In this document: piece by piece, positions 40,979-50,281 of the stretch | Position numbering within the stretch: the first letter of the stretch is position 1 | Layout of the letters: each line of letters begins with the position of its first letter | Assembly: GCA_022842065.1 (NCBI GenBank) | Contig: JALHQH010000003.1 | Span: forward strand, 62,001 to 126,000 | From: Caldilineaceae bacterium | GTDB taxonomy: Bacteria; Chloroflexota; Anaerolineae; Caldilineales; Caldilineaceae | Length of the DNA: 64,000 bases | Reading direction: 5' to 3' | Translations under genes and position numbers: made by a program | The notes under the pieces: generated by a model | What the model was told of the DNA's origin: nothing | The model's database searches: none | What the model saw: the letters and a program-made list of their open reading frames with translations, nothing else

Positions 40979-41530
40979 ATGGGACGGATGAGCTCCACTG
41001 GCTGGTCTGAGGAAGAGTTAATCAGGCGCCTAAAGGCAAACGATCCAGAAGCATGGGCCGAGTTTGCCACGGGTGAATATACAACACGCTTATATAACTA
41101 TTTGCGCCACAAAGTGCCCGACTATCAAGACGTGGAAGATATACTGCAAGAAACGATGAAAGCGGCAGTTCAGGCCATACAAACTTTTGACGGAAAAGTA
41201 AAATTGTCAACCTTTTTGTTTTCGCTGGCAAATTATAAAGTTGCTGACTTTTGGCGGCGACGCCAGGAGACAACCGAGTTGACCGATATTCATGTCGACC
41301 CGGGGATGAGTGATGAAAGTGTCGAATTTATGGAAGTGCTCCATCGCTTACGTGATGAACATCGCCAAGTCCTACTCATGCGCTACTATGTAGGGTTAGG
41401 GGTCGATGAGATCGCACGGATTCTGGGCAAAACCTATAAAGGAGCCGAATCGTTACTGAGCCGCGCACGGGCCGAGCTACGTAGCGCATTAGGGCCAGAT
41501 GGGGACAGCACAGACAAAGAGCTAGCATAA
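40979..41530 (+). CDS. ECF-type RNA polymerase sigma factor
   Basis: 183 residues. Region 2 (LYNYLRHKVPDYQDVEDILQETM; TFLFSLANYKVADFWRRR) and region 4 (LHRLRDEHRQVLLMRYYVGLGVDEIARIL...GAESLLSRARAEL) match ECF sigma factors. AGGAGG precedes the ATG. A 97-residue membrane protein follows after 150 bases and may be its regulator. Target promoters are not recognised. Confidence 0.9.
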   Translation: MGRMSSTGWSEEELIRRLKANDPEAWAEFATGEYTTRLYNYLRHKVPDYQDVEDILQETMKAAVQAIQTFDGKVKLSTFLFSLANYKVADFWRRRQETTELTDIHVDPGMSDESVEFMEVLHRLRDEHRQVLLMRYYVGLGVDEIARILGKTYKGAESLLSRARAELRSALGPDGDSTDKELA

Positions 41531-41680
41531 GCCCGTTTCCTCAATGGGGCTGTCGCCGAGAGGATGTGCCCATTGTGCTTCGCATAAGGCCGTCGATCCG
41601 TTCAGACAGCGGCAAAGTGTAAGCTTTGTTTGTGTTCTAGACAATCAGTCGAAGTGTACCAAGTAGGAAATAGTGCGTGA

Positions 41681-41974
41681 ATGACTAAAATGGCGAAACG
41701 TCAACTCAAAAATGAGCGCAACCTACACAAATTGTTTGCGACCCATCTACCTACCGTGCCAATGCCGGCTGATTTTGCCGAGCACCTGGTGCAATCGGTG
41801 CTAGATGAAGTTGCGTTGCATACACAAAATCGGCCACTGAATGGCGAACATCGCTTGCTACCCACGCCGAAAGCTGCACCGCGGCGGAGAGTCAGCATCA
41901 AGCGCCCGCCACAAATGATGGTGGTTGTCCTCTTCTGCCTATATGTAAGTGTACTCTTCTTGAGCAACCTGTAA
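41681..41974 (+). CDS. Small tail-anchored protein after the ECF sigma gene (possible anti-sigma)
   Basis: 97 residues: a charged N-terminal cytoplasmic part (LHKLFATHLPTVPMPADFAEHLVQSVLDEV) and a single C-terminal membrane helix (MMVVVLFCLYVSVLFLSNL). The PMPADFAEHLVQSVLDEV stretch resembles the N-terminal helix seen in some anti-sigma/zinc-finger proteins, but no HxxxCxxC is present. Position after a sigma factor suggests control of it; this is inference. ATG 41690 is an alternative start. Confidence 0.6.
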   Translation: MTKMAKRQLKNERNLHKLFATHLPTVPMPADFAEHLVQSVLDEVALHTQNRPLNGEHRLLPTPKAAPRRRVSIKRPPQMMVVVLFCLYVSVLFLSNL

Positions 41975-41993
41975 CCAAGCTTTATCCCCGCTT

Positions 41994-42052
41994 GAACCAC
42001 CAATAAAAAAGTGCCCGAATTCAAGATTCGGGCACTTTTTTATTGGTGGTTC
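41994..42052. terminator. 27-bp perfect bidirectional terminator
   Basis: Arms 41994-42020 and 42026-42052 with loop tcaag. The GC-rich part gtgcccgaat is bounded by A6 and T6 runs, so it can end transcripts from both sides (small membrane gene and hsp20). Confidence 0.9.
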
Positions 42053-42158
42053 ACATAAAACAGGGCACTGTTTTGCCCCTGTAGTGATGATGAGCTAACA
42101 GTCAGGTCTATTTGTGCTGTCCATTAATTGTCAGCAACAAGCGCGCGGCCCGGCCGAT

Positions 42159-42629
42159 CTATTTGCGCTCCACCAGCTTTTTAACTTCGATGCGTTTCGG
42201 TTTGGCCGCTTCCGCCTTGGGCAACGTGAGGGTGAGTACCCCATTCTCATTCGTCGCCTCGATCTTTTCGACATCAATGTTGCTGGGCAGGGCGATGCGA
42301 CGGGTAAAGCTGCCAAAACGGCGCTCACGGAGGTGGTAATTGCCTTGGTCGTGCTCTTTTTCGACCTTCATCTCCCCTTTGATCGTCAGTACATTGTCAT
42401 TCAATGTCACTTCAATATCTTCAGGCTGAATGCCAGGGACTGACGCCTTCACCTCATATATGCCATCCTTCTCAGCAACATCAACGGCCAGGCTATTCCC
42501 GTTGCCCTGTTCCCACATTGTCGGCAACTCGCCGTACGCTTCATCGACAAAACGGTCGAACATGCGATCCATGGCGCGGCTCAGGGTAGTCATTTCGCGG
42601 AAAGGTTCCCAACGTGTTAGGGTTGTCAT
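42159..42629 (-). CDS. Hsp20/alpha-crystallin-family small heat-shock protein
   Basis: 156 residues. The alpha-crystallin domain runs from about residue 48 to 140: AVDVAEKDGIYEVKASVPGI, DIEVTLNDNVLTIKGE, RRFGSFTRRIALPSNID, ATNENGVLTLTLPK (the A-x-x-x-n-GVL signature). It is an ATP-independent holdase chaperone. The C-terminal I-x-I motif reads KRIEVKK. No CIRCE or HAIR element was found upstream. It ends at a strong bidirectional terminator. Confidence 0.95.
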   Translation of the reverse strand: MTTLTRWEPFREMTTLSRAMDRMFDRFVDEAYGELPTMWEQGNGNSLAVDVAEKDGIYEVKASVPGIQPEDIEVTLNDNVLTIKGEMKVEKEHDQGNYHLRERRFGSFTRRIALPSNIDVEKIEATNENGVLTLTLPKAEAAKPKRIEVKKLVERK

Positions 42630-42831
42630 AAGTTTACCTCCATCACAATTGTTGCATACGAAACTTCAATCTCTACTGCACGGCAGCCAATAAAGTAACC
42701 TATTTACACTTGAAAAAGTGTTACCCGATGGCGCCGCTGCGTGTAAAATCCGCTGCTTCAATCCATTTCGTGTACAATTTGATTCTCCCACCATGACGTT
42801 AGAATTGAATTGGCAAAATATTAGTACTTTG

Positions 42832-42870
42832 TCTGAATCAATCGGGTCTGAATCAATCGGGCCTGAATCG
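42832..42870. repeat. 15-bp direct repeats upstream of the hydrolase gene
   Basis: tctgaatcaatcggg twice (42832-42846, 42847-42861) and a partial third (cctgaatcg). They lie 108-146 bases before ATG 42978 in a 348-base divergent intergenic region. They could be tandem regulator sites. The rest of the gap shows nothing else clear. Confidence 0.55.
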
Positions 42871-42977
42871 ATGCGCAGATAGGCCATTTTCTTTTTTGCT
42901 ACGCCACAGGTACAATACAGAAATATAACGATCATGCCTGCTGGTCTACCCCAATCACAAGAAAAGAGTCAACGACT

Positions 42978-44111
42978 ATGCAACCCAACATGCTCGGCGC
43001 TTATGGCCCTTGGGCCGCTGATCTGATCGGCGAAAAGCCGGGTGAACTTTCGCTACGCAACGACCGCTGGGATGATCTGGAGATCTGGCGCGCAGCGGCC
43101 CATGAGCAAGTACGCCAGCGCCTGGCGCAGCCACCTGTCAACGACAAACCAACGGTAACGGTCCATGAGCGCTATCAGCATGAAGGGCTGGCGATTGAAA
43201 AGCTCTCCTGGCAGTTGCCCTATGGCCCACCAACAGAGGCGCTGTTACTCAAGCCGGCAGGGGCACAGGGTAAGTTGCCAGCCGTGCTCGCGCTGCACGA
43301 TCATGGTGGCAACAAATTTTTTGGCCACCAAAAGATTACCATGACGGGGCAACCGCGCCATCCATTGATGGAACGACATGGCCGTTACTATGATGGCATC
43401 GCATGGGCCAATGCACTGGCCAAACGGGGCTATGTCGTGCTAGTGCATGATACCTTTGGCTTTGGTAGTCGCCGCGTGCGTTTAGCCGATGTACCGGAAG
43501 TAATTCGCAATGGCTGTAGCGATCCCGCCTGGGATGACATCACCGGCATCGAACAGTATAACCAATGGGCAGCGGGCCACGAGTCAATTGTGGCCAAGTC
43601 GCTTTTTTGTGCGGGTACCACTTGGCCAGGCGTCTGGTTAACCGAAGATCAGCGCGCCCTTGATGTGCTGTGTGCGCAGCCGGAGGTCGATCCAAAACGC
43701 GTGGGCTGCGCAGGGCTTTCCGGCGGTGGCATGCGCACTGTCTTCTTGGGTGGCCTAGATGATCGGATCCGTTGTGCCGTCTGTGCGGGCATGATGAGCA
43801 CCTGGCGTGACTATCTGCTCTATAAATCCCACACCCATACCTGGATGATCTATGTGCCGCTGCTGCCCCAATTGCTCGATTACCCTGAGTTGCTCGGGCT
43901 ACAAGCACCGCGCCCGACCTTGGTCCTTAATAACATTGATGATCAGCTCTTTACCATGTCAGAGATGGTGCGCGCTGATCAGATCCTAGCCGCGGTCTAT
44001 GCCAAAGCGGGGGCAGCAGAACACTATCGCGCCTCCTTTTACCCCGGTCCGCATAAATTTGATCAACCGATGCAGACTGAAGCGTTTGCCTGGTTTGATC
44101 AGTGGCTGTAG
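42978..44111 (+). CDS. Alpha/beta-hydrolase of the dienelactone-hydrolase / acetyl-esterase type
   Basis: 377 residues. ALHDHGGNKFFG gives the oxyanion region, CAGLSGGGMRT the nucleophile elbow, LVLNNIDDQLF the acid and YPGPHKFD the histidine. Large insertions before the elbow resemble the uncharacterised DLH-like family found in carbohydrate loci. It is followed at once by a hydroxyisobutyrate-dehydrogenase-like gene and a dead Gfo/Idh/MocA gene, a grouping usual in sugar or sugar-acid catabolism. Substrate unknown. Confidence 0.85.
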   Translation: MQPNMLGAYGPWAADLIGEKPGELSLRNDRWDDLEIWRAAAHEQVRQRLAQPPVNDKPTVTVHERYQHEGLAIEKLSWQLPYGPPTEALLLKPAGAQGKLPAVLALHDHGGNKFFGHQKITMTGQPRHPLMERHGRYYDGIAWANALAKRGYVVLVHDTFGFGSRRVRLADVPEVIRNGCSDPAWDDITGIEQYNQWAAGHESIVAKSLFCAGTTWPGVWLTEDQRALDVLCAQPEVDPKRVGCAGLSGGGMRTVFLGGLDDRIRCAVCAGMMSTWRDYLLYKSHTHTWMIYVPLLPQLLDYPELLGLQAPRPTLVLNNIDDQLFTMSEMVRADQILAAVYAKAGAAEHYRASFYPGPHKFDQPMQTEAFAWFDQWL

Positions 44112-44154
44112 AAGAAAACACGAGATACGAGACACCAGCTTGGGAGAGAATGAC

Positions 44155-45069
44155 ATGACTGAGATGAAACCGCTGATGCGGGTTGGGTTGATTGGATTGG
44201 GTGCGATGGGGATAGGGATGGCAAAGTCGCTGCTGAAGGCGGGCTTCCGTGTGTGCGGCTATGACATTAATCCGGCGGCGGTGGCCAATTTTGTAGCAGC
44301 CGGGGGCGAAGGTGCCGCCACCGTCGCGGCGGCCGCAGCTGGAGCCGATTTATTGATTGTTGTGGTGCTGAATGCCGATCAGGTGACAGATGTGCTCTTT
44401 GGCAGCGGGGGTGCCGCACAAGCCCTGAGCAGCGGCAGTGTGGTCATGGTCTGTAGTACAGTCAGCCCGGTCTTTGCAAAAACAATGGCAGCCCGGTTGA
44501 ATACACTAGGTTTGCAAATGCTGGATGCCCCCATGAGCGGCGGCACGGCGCGGGCAGCCGAGGGGAAATTGAGCTTTATGGCTGCAGGACCGGATGAGGT
44601 TTTTGTCAAAGTGCAGCCCGCGCTTGATGCAATGGCCGAGAATATCTACCGCATGGGGAGCGAGTATGGCCTTGGTTCGACCATGAAGATGGTCAATCAG
44701 ATCCTGGCCGGTGTACATATTGCCACTGCGGCAGAAGCGATGGCCTTTGGGGTACGCGCCGGCTTGGATGCCAACCAGATCTATGATGTGATCTGTAACA
44801 GTGCCGGGGCGTCCTTTATGTTCCAAAATCGCGTGCCGCACATGCTCAATGATGATTACACCCCGCACAGCGCGGTCGATATCTGGGTTAAAGATCTGGG
44901 CATTGTCCTGGAAACAGGGCACGATCTACGCTTCCCGCTCTTTTTCTCAGCATTGGCCCACCAACTTTTTATGAGTGCATCCGCCGCCGGTCATGGCCGC
45001 TTGGACGATGCGGCAGTCGTCAAAGTCTTTGAACAGTTGACGGGCATTGAGATTACCAAGTCGGCATAA
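44155..45069 (+). CDS. NAD(P)-dependent 3-hydroxyisobutyrate-dehydrogenase-family protein
   Basis: 304 residues. Rossmann motif VGLIGLGAMGIGMAKSLLKAG at the N-terminus, the substrate motif DAPMSGGTARAAEGKL, the catalytic Lys region LGSTMKMVNQILAG, and the C-terminal helical domain. Family members oxidise beta-hydroxyacids such as 3-hydroxyisobutyrate, tartronate semialdehyde or L-threonate derivatives. The frame is open upstream into the hydrolase gene, but ATG 44155 has GGGAGAG before it and starts the domain. The second MTEMKP Met could also serve. Confidence 0.9.
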   Translation: MTEMKPLMRVGLIGLGAMGIGMAKSLLKAGFRVCGYDINPAAVANFVAAGGEGAATVAAAAAGADLLIVVVLNADQVTDVLFGSGGAAQALSSGSVVMVCSTVSPVFAKTMAARLNTLGLQMLDAPMSGGTARAAEGKLSFMAAGPDEVFVKVQPALDAMAENIYRMGSEYGLGSTMKMVNQILAGVHIATAAEAMAFGVRAGLDANQIYDVICNSAGASFMFQNRVPHMLNDDYTPHSAVDIWVKDLGIVLETGHDLRFPLFFSALAHQLFMSASAAGHGRLDDAAVVKVFEQLTGIEITKSA

Positions 45070-45079
45070 GGAGAAGGTA

Positions 45080-45635
45080 ATGTCTGAACCACGGGCAGCT
45101 GTCGTTGGCGATGGTTATGCCGGACGCAGCATTCACAGCGATCTGATCAACAGTACGCCGGGGTTGACACAGCACGGGGTTGTTTCTAGCAGCCCCAAAA
45201 AGCGGGCATAGATCGAACGCAAGTGGGGGTGCAAAGCTTATACAAACATTGATGAAGCCTTAGCCGATCCTACGGTTGACCTAGTCGTAATCGCTACGCC
45301 CAATCTATGGCGATCAAGAAACCTTCATCAAATATGGCCTTGATCCGCAGGAAGAAGCTATAAAAGTCGCGCAAATCGACAGTGCCATTGAGTCACCAGC
45401 ATTTTATGGCCGCCGCCACGACGGTGCGAACGAGACCATTATCCCAACTATAGCAGGACGTTGGCACAGCTATTACGAGAACATTCGAGATGTCTTGAGG
45501 GGGCAAGCAGAGGTGCGCCGGGTGATGATAATCTTGTCAGCAGCATTACGGTCGGCGGCAACAGGTAAAGTGCTCTACATCAAGGGCAACACCTGGTACA
45601 AGTCAAACGATGATGCCCTTTGCCTACTTGGCTAA
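45080..45635 (+). pseudogene. Decayed Gfo/Idh/MocA-family oxidoreductase
   Basis: AAGGAGAAGGTA then ATG 45080 begins MSEPRAAVVGDGYAGRSIH, a Gfo/Idh/MocA opening. TAG at 45209-45211 interrupts it. The frame resumes with IERKWGCKAYTNIDEALADP and TVDLVVIATPN, then a frameshift and a large internal deletion follow. A second frame gives the C-terminus: GDQETFIKYGLDPQEEAIK, FYGRRHDGANETIIPTIAGR, WHSYYENIRDVL, and ends at TAA 45635. About half of a normal 340-residue gene is missing. It was the third gene of the hydrolase-dehydrogenase operon. Confidence 0.8.
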
Positions 45636-45876
45636 CGCAGCAACTTACAGTATAATGTTTGCACAGATAATAATTTTAAGTTTGCCATTTATAACAAAAG
45701 AGCCATGTACAACGATCAATGGCAATGGCAATTAATTTCCATTGCCACTTCCTATAGCTGCAGTAAGGATCACCCTCGGGACGCCTTTGACTTTTGCCAA
45801 CAGTGTTGAGCTGAGTCAACAAACGAAGAGCGATTTGACTGGCGGCGTCGCGTGTGGTCAGTTCACCGAGCCACTC

Positions 45877-46896
45877 ATGAGCGAATCAAGTGCAACGATT
45901 TTGATTGTTGATGATACTCCGGCCATCCTCGCCCTGCTCTACGAACAGCTTGAGCAGAACGATTTTTCGGTAATGGTGGCGGAGAGTGGCACTAGCGCCC
46001 TGCAACGGATTAGGCGCATTAAGCCTGATCTCATTCTGCTTGATGTCTTGATGCCAAATCTTGATGGCTTCGAGACCTGCCGTCGACTCAAAGCTGATCC
46101 AGCCACGCAAGAAATCCCCGTTATTTTTATGACCGGTTTACATGATATTAATGAAATGGTTCATGGCTTTGCCGTTGGTGGCGTTGATTATATCACCAAA
46201 CCACTGCAGATGCCGGAGGTGTTGGCACGCGTGCATACGCACCTGACCATTCGGCAACTGCAACAGCAGTTGCAGGAACAGAATGAGTTGCTGGAACAGC
46301 GCGTTCATGAGCGCACCCAAGCCTTACAAGCGGAGATAAACCGTCGCCGGCAGCAGGAAGCTGAAAAACAAAAATTGCTCGATATGGTGAGCAAACAGAG
46401 CGATCAATTGCGCTCATTGACGGCGTGGGTGATTGACAGCCATCAACAACATGGGGCTGGACTTTCCGCCACCTTGCGCACCCAGATGACGCAGACATTA
46501 CATATCGTTCAGATGCAACTGGATCTGATCAATGACGCAGTGGCACAGTTGACCGATCGCGCCAGTCGCGAACTGATTGCCTATCACTCCCACAATCTCA
46601 CGGTAACATTGGCACAGCTTGAAGAAGAACTGGGCAGCTTTGTCACAGAGATCAACAAGCCTAACCTTGTTGCCCAGGAAGCCTTAGAAAATCCACTAAT
46701 CAAGCTCTCGGCCCGCGAACGTGAAGTAATGCAGCTGATTGTAGATGGCAAAGCCAACCCAGAAATTGCCGAGTTGCTTTATGTCTCTGAAACGACGGTG
46801 CGCACTTATCGCAGCCGCATTCTCCAAAAGCTCGAATTGGATGACGTCACAGCACTCATCAAATTTGCCTTGAAACACAATCTCACTTCTTTGTAA
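45877..46896 (+). CDS. Response regulator with REC, coiled coil and LuxR-type HTH
   Basis: About 339 residues from ATG 45877. The REC domain has ILIVDDTPAILALL (acidic pocket), LILLDVLMPNLDG (phospho-Asp), FMTGL and the Lys in YITKPLQ. A coiled coil follows (QLQQQLQEQNELLEQRVHER), then a helical region resembling histidine-kinase dimerisation segments. The C-terminal GerE HTH reads LSAREREVMQLIVDGKANPE, ETTVRTYRSRILQKLEL. The frame is open 135 bases further upstream without a good ribosome site, so the start is uncertain. No histidine kinase is adjacent. It was probably acquired as an orphan regulator. Confidence 0.85.
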   Translation: MSESSATILIVDDTPAILALLYEQLEQNDFSVMVAESGTSALQRIRRIKPDLILLDVLMPNLDGFETCRRLKADPATQEIPVIFMTGLHDINEMVHGFAVGGVDYITKPLQMPEVLARVHTHLTIRQLQQQLQEQNELLEQRVHERTQALQAEINRRRQQEAEKQKLLDMVSKQSDQLRSLTAWVIDSHQQHGAGLSATLRTQMTQTLHIVQMQLDLINDAVAQLTDRASRELIAYHSHNLTVTLAQLEEELGSFVTEINKPNLVAQEALENPLIKLSAREREVMQLIVDGKANPEIAELLYVSETTVRTYRSRILQKLELDDVTALIKFALKHNLTSL

Positions 46897-47222
46897 TTCT
46901 GCGGCTCACCCAGTAGCGGCGCGGCGGTCGCGCAATGCACAGGTAATTTCCCTTACAAAATGATACATTTGGCTACAACAGCAGGGCGAACACGGTACAA
47001 TAGTTCAACGTATGTTGATAGACAAGTTACTTTCCGCTTGCTATACTATCTCTATACGTAAGCAGCGTTGCCTTAACAAAGCCATTCCCTTATGCAACTT
47101 ACGCGCTGACGTAGACTTATCGTAGATGGACACAACGTTACCGTGAATCATCATTTCCTAGCGAGAATCATGCTGCAGCAATTGTTTCCCAATCCCCAAC
47201 CTCAAAAGCAGAGGTACCCATA
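46897..47222 (+). other. 326-base leader of the REC gene with a possible extended -10 promoter
   Basis: The only clear signal is TGC-TATACT at 47039-47047, an extended -10 box without a convincing -35. The transcript would have a leader of about 170 bases before ATG 47223. No further element is recognised. Confidence 0.35.
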
Positions 47223-47762
47223 ATGGCACTTGCAATACCACTCAAATCAGCATTTATCCACCCTGTTCCTCGTCCTGTTATTGAGCACTCATTAGCACAG
47301 CGGGCATTGCTGGCCCAGCGCATGAAAGGAGCATCAGCACCAACTCATCTTAAAGTCTTAATTGTGGACGACGAAGCCTCCATGCGTCTACTGTTACGAC
47401 GAACCTTAGAGTTGGGCTTTTATGTGGTCTTTGAGGCAGCCAATGGGACATCAGCCCTGCGCATGATCGAGCAAATCCAACCAGACATCGTCTTGTTGGA
47501 CATTAATTTACCCGATATGGATGGGATCGCCGTTTTGCAAGAGGTTCGCAAAAGTGATTTTACGATCGGCGTGTTAATGGTTAGTGCGCTCAATGATCGG
47601 CGCTGGATTGAGCAGGCACAACAGGAAGGTGCCGACGGCTTTATTGGGAAACCGTACACGGTTAAAGAGATGCTCTCTGCCATTGCGCAACTGGCCGAGC
47701 AAGTTACGGCACGACGAATCGAGCCGGTCTTTGCCACGATGACACCTTCAGGCACTTTATAG
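47223..47762 (+). CDS. Stand-alone response-regulator receiver protein
   Basis: 179 residues. After a 40-residue leader the REC domain reads LKVLIVDDEASMRLLLRRTL, DIVLLDINLPDMDG (phospho-Asp), VLMVSALND and Lys in FIGKPYTVKEM. There is no output domain, so it may act by protein contact (CheY-like) or be a phosphate sink. It follows another response regulator, and no kinase is nearby. A hairpin terminator follows. Confidence 0.87.
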   Translation: MALAIPLKSAFIHPVPRPVIEHSLAQRALLAQRMKGASAPTHLKVLIVDDEASMRLLLRRTLELGFYVVFEAANGTSALRMIEQIQPDIVLLDINLPDMDGIAVLQEVRKSDFTIGVLMVSALNDRRWIEQAQQEGADGFIGKPYTVKEMLSAIAQLAEQVTARRIEPVFATMTPSGTL

Positions 47763-47833
47763 CGCAGACAGTGAAGTGCGCTGACATTTACAGTTTATCG
47801 AGCCAGTGCGGGCTGACCACAATCATGGATGGC

Positions 47834-47884
47834 AAAGCAGTGGGGGCATGAGGCGATTATGCTCATTGCCCCCACTGCTTTTTT
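47834..47884. terminator. Terminator between converging genes
   Basis: aaagcagtgggggcatgag (47834-47852) pairs with ctcattgcccccactgcttt with one bulge, followed by TTTTTT to 47886. Confidence 0.85.
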
Positions 47885-47929
47885 AGATCACAGGGGTTAA
47901 TGGTCGCGCGTTCAAAGTCGGATCAGCCC

Positions 47930-49159
47930 TTAACAACAGGCCCGCGCCGCCATCTTCTGCGGCGTTTCACCGCGCTCGATTAGCCCCAGTTGATTTTCAC
48001 TCAATTCGATCCAAGGCATGGGGGGATCATCACTCACTTGGGCCAACTCGCGACCGTCAATTAAGGTCAACGTGTTACGCAACAGTTGCTTGCTACGGCG
48101 CTCATTCATGTGCACATCGTAAAGCGGGAAATCACCATCCACCAGCGTCCACAGTGCGATATCGGCCAACAAGCCAGGCTTAAGTGAGCCGACTTCATGC
48201 TGCATACCCATTACTTCCGCCGGGCGGATCGTCGCGGCCGCAATGGCTACTTCCAAGGACATCCCCAACGCCAGAAACTTGCTCAAACAAGTGGGCATGT
48301 CAAAAAGTGGACCATGAACACTAAATTGGTGAATGTCAGAGGAGATTACATCAGGCGCATGGCCAGCCGTAATTAAGGCCTCGGCCGTGGTAAAGGAAAA
48401 GGAGCCGGCACCGTGGCCAATATCCATGATAATGCCACTGTCCCAGGCCTGTTTGGCCACGGCAAGCAGTTCCCCTTCTTCACTCACAATGCGCATGGAA
48501 TGGCCGGTAAAGCAGTGGGTCAGAATATCACCAGGGCGCATTAACGCCAGGACTTCGGTCAAGGTGGGCGGCCCCATGCCAATATGCACCATCATGGGCA
48601 GGCCGGTTGCCTCAGCCGCTTCACGTCCCCGCCGCAACCCTTCTAGGCCAGTACCAGCAGTGGTGTTCTTATCAATGCGGATCTTGACCCCTAAGATCAG
48701 ATCGCGGTTGTGATCAATCAACTTAGTGCAGAGCGCCACATCCAGATAGTTGAGATTGGCCAGTTCCCAGGTTTGTGCAGTCAACCCAATCGAGGAGATG
48801 TTAAGCAGCGCATAGATCCGCGCGGTAGCGGGCCGTACAATAAATTCGCGAAAGCCCGGAAAGTTATAGGCCCCTGCCGAACCAACGTCGAGCCAAGTGG
48901 TGACTCCCGTCCGCGCGGCAATCGGATCGGCACGCACGCCCCAACAGGTTGCACTGTGGTAGACATGCGTGTGCAAGTCGATTAAACCGGGCGTGACATA
49001 TTGCCCGCTCGCATCAATGACACGATGGGCGGCAGTGGCAGGAATATTCGCATCCACCGCAGCAATGCGATTGCGCTTAATCGCCACATCCAGTTTCCCT
49101 TGTTTGCCGCCGCCCGGATCAACAACCTCGCCGCCTTTGATCAATAAATCGAAGTGCAT
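47930..49159 (-). CDS. Amidohydrolase/deacetylase-family metallohydrolase
   Basis: 409 residues. VTPGLIDLHTHVY gives the HxH metal pair, LILGVKIRIDK the likely carboxylated Lys, MMVHIGMGPP and DILTHCFTG the next histidines, and ISSDIHQFSV the final Asp. The beta-sandwich N- and C-terminal parts (LLIKGGEVVDPGGG; GSLKPGLLADIALW) are typical of the dihydroorotase-like group that includes EF_0837-type proteins. These hydrolyse amide or acetyl groups on small molecules. Substrate not known. Confidence 0.9.
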   Translation of the reverse strand: MHFDLLIKGGEVVDPGGGKQGKLDVAIKRNRIAAVDANIPATAAHRVIDASGQYVTPGLIDLHTHVYHSATCWGVRADPIAARTGVTTWLDVGSAGAYNFPGFREFIVRPATARIYALLNISSIGLTAQTWELANLNYLDVALCTKLIDHNRDLILGVKIRIDKNTTAGTGLEGLRRGREAAEATGLPMMVHIGMGPPTLTEVLALMRPGDILTHCFTGHSMRIVSEEGELLAVAKQAWDSGIIMDIGHGAGSFSFTTAEALITAGHAPDVISSDIHQFSVHGPLFDMPTCLSKFLALGMSLEVAIAAATIRPAEVMGMQHEVGSLKPGLLADIALWTLVDGDFPLYDVHMNERRSKQLLRNTLTLIDGRELAQVSDDPPMPWIELSENQLGLIERGETPQKMAARACC

Positions 49160-49373
49160 AATGTTTCTCGCCGTTTTTCTTGTTCGATGTTAATTGTGTA
49201 AGATAAAGAACCCCAACAAATTTGGAGCAAACCGCATGGCTGTGCAAGTCTGATCACCATCATTGCCAGCGCATCAAGGTGCCAGGATCACCATAACGAT
49301 AGTGTACCGCGGTGAAGGAAATTATGGCAAGTTGTTTTTTTGCCCCAACCGCAGGTAGAATAAACGGTAGATC

Positions 49374-49453
49374 GGTAGACTAAGTAAATCGGTAAATCGG
49401 TAGACTAAGTTCAACTGTACCGATTTACCGATTTACCGATTTACTTATCTACC
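49374..49453. repeat. Inverted repeat of short repeated words
   Basis: ggtagac...taagtaaatcggtaaatcgg (49374-49400) against ccgatttaccgatttaccga... ttatctacc (49420-49453). Both arms consist of repeated cggtaaat words, so pairing can slip. It fills much of the 330-base gap between divergent genes; nothing else in the gap is clear. Confidence 0.75.
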
Positions 49454-49489
49454 TTCCCACCCTAACCAATAGAAAGTAAAGATTCAATT

Positions 49490-50269
49490 ATGAGTGCAAC
49501 GGCAACCGAACCCAAACGCGTCCTTGTCACTGGTTCCACGGGGGCAATCGGGCAACCGCTGTGTGAGCACCTGCTGACGCGCGGGCACTATGTACGTGGC
49601 TTTGCCCGCCGCCCCACACCGGGGCTGACGGACTTTGTCGAAGGTGATCTCAATGAACGCGACAAGGTCTATCAGGCCGTTAGCGGGATGGATACGGTGA
49701 TTCATCTAGGAGCCTATCCCAACCCGGCTGACTTTATCGATGTGCTGCTCCAACCCAACGTGGTAGGCAGTTACTATATCTGTGAAGCGGCCAAAGATCT
49801 AGGGGTGAAACGCTTAATCCTGGCGAGTACGCTGCAAACAGTTACCGGCCACAGTGCCGAAAATGGCCCGATCACCGTAGAAGATGGCCCCAAGCCCGTC
49901 AATCATTATGCATTGACTAAAGTTTGGCTAGAGGCAATGGGGGATATGTACGCCCGCAACCACAACCTCTCGGTAATCAGCGTGCGCATCGGCTGGCTGC
50001 CGCGTAACCGAGAGGAAGCAGCGCGCTTAGCCGCTAATCCGGGCGGCCCCAATGTCTTCTTCAGCCATGAGGATTCCAAACGCTTCCACGAACGCTGTGT
50101 CGAATCGCCAAATCCAGCGCCCGGCCAGTCGGTGATCCTCTTTGCCACCAGCAAACCGCGCTACAAAATCCGTCTTGATCTGGAATTGGCACGCCAGGTC
50201 ATTGGTTATGAGCCTCAGGATGTGTGGCCTGATGGCTTGCCCTTCTCGGTCGAAGGGCTGCATAGGTAA
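49490..50269 (+). CDS. NAD-dependent epimerase/dehydratase-family (uronate-dehydrogenase-like) protein
   Basis: 259 residues, extended SDR type. RVLVTGSTGAIGQPL is the NAD-binding glycine motif, TVIHLGAYPNPADF and VVGSYYICEAAKDLGVKRLI the core, and NHYALTKVWLEAMGDMY the YxxxK catalytic pair. The length and the lack of a C-terminal sugar-nucleotide domain resemble uronate dehydrogenases. AGAAAG lies before the ATG. A nested inverted repeat starts 12 bases after the stop. Confidence 0.88.
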   Translation: MSATATEPKRVLVTGSTGAIGQPLCEHLLTRGHYVRGFARRPTPGLTDFVEGDLNERDKVYQAVSGMDTVIHLGAYPNPADFIDVLLQPNVVGSYYICEAAKDLGVKRLILASTLQTVTGHSAENGPITVEDGPKPVNHYALTKVWLEAMGDMYARNHNLSVISVRIGWLPRNREEAARLAANPGGPNVFFSHEDSKRFHERCVESPNPAPGQSVILFATSKPRYKIRLDLELARQVIGYEPQDVWPDGLPFSVEGLHR

Positions 50270-50281
50270 GGACAAATAGTA

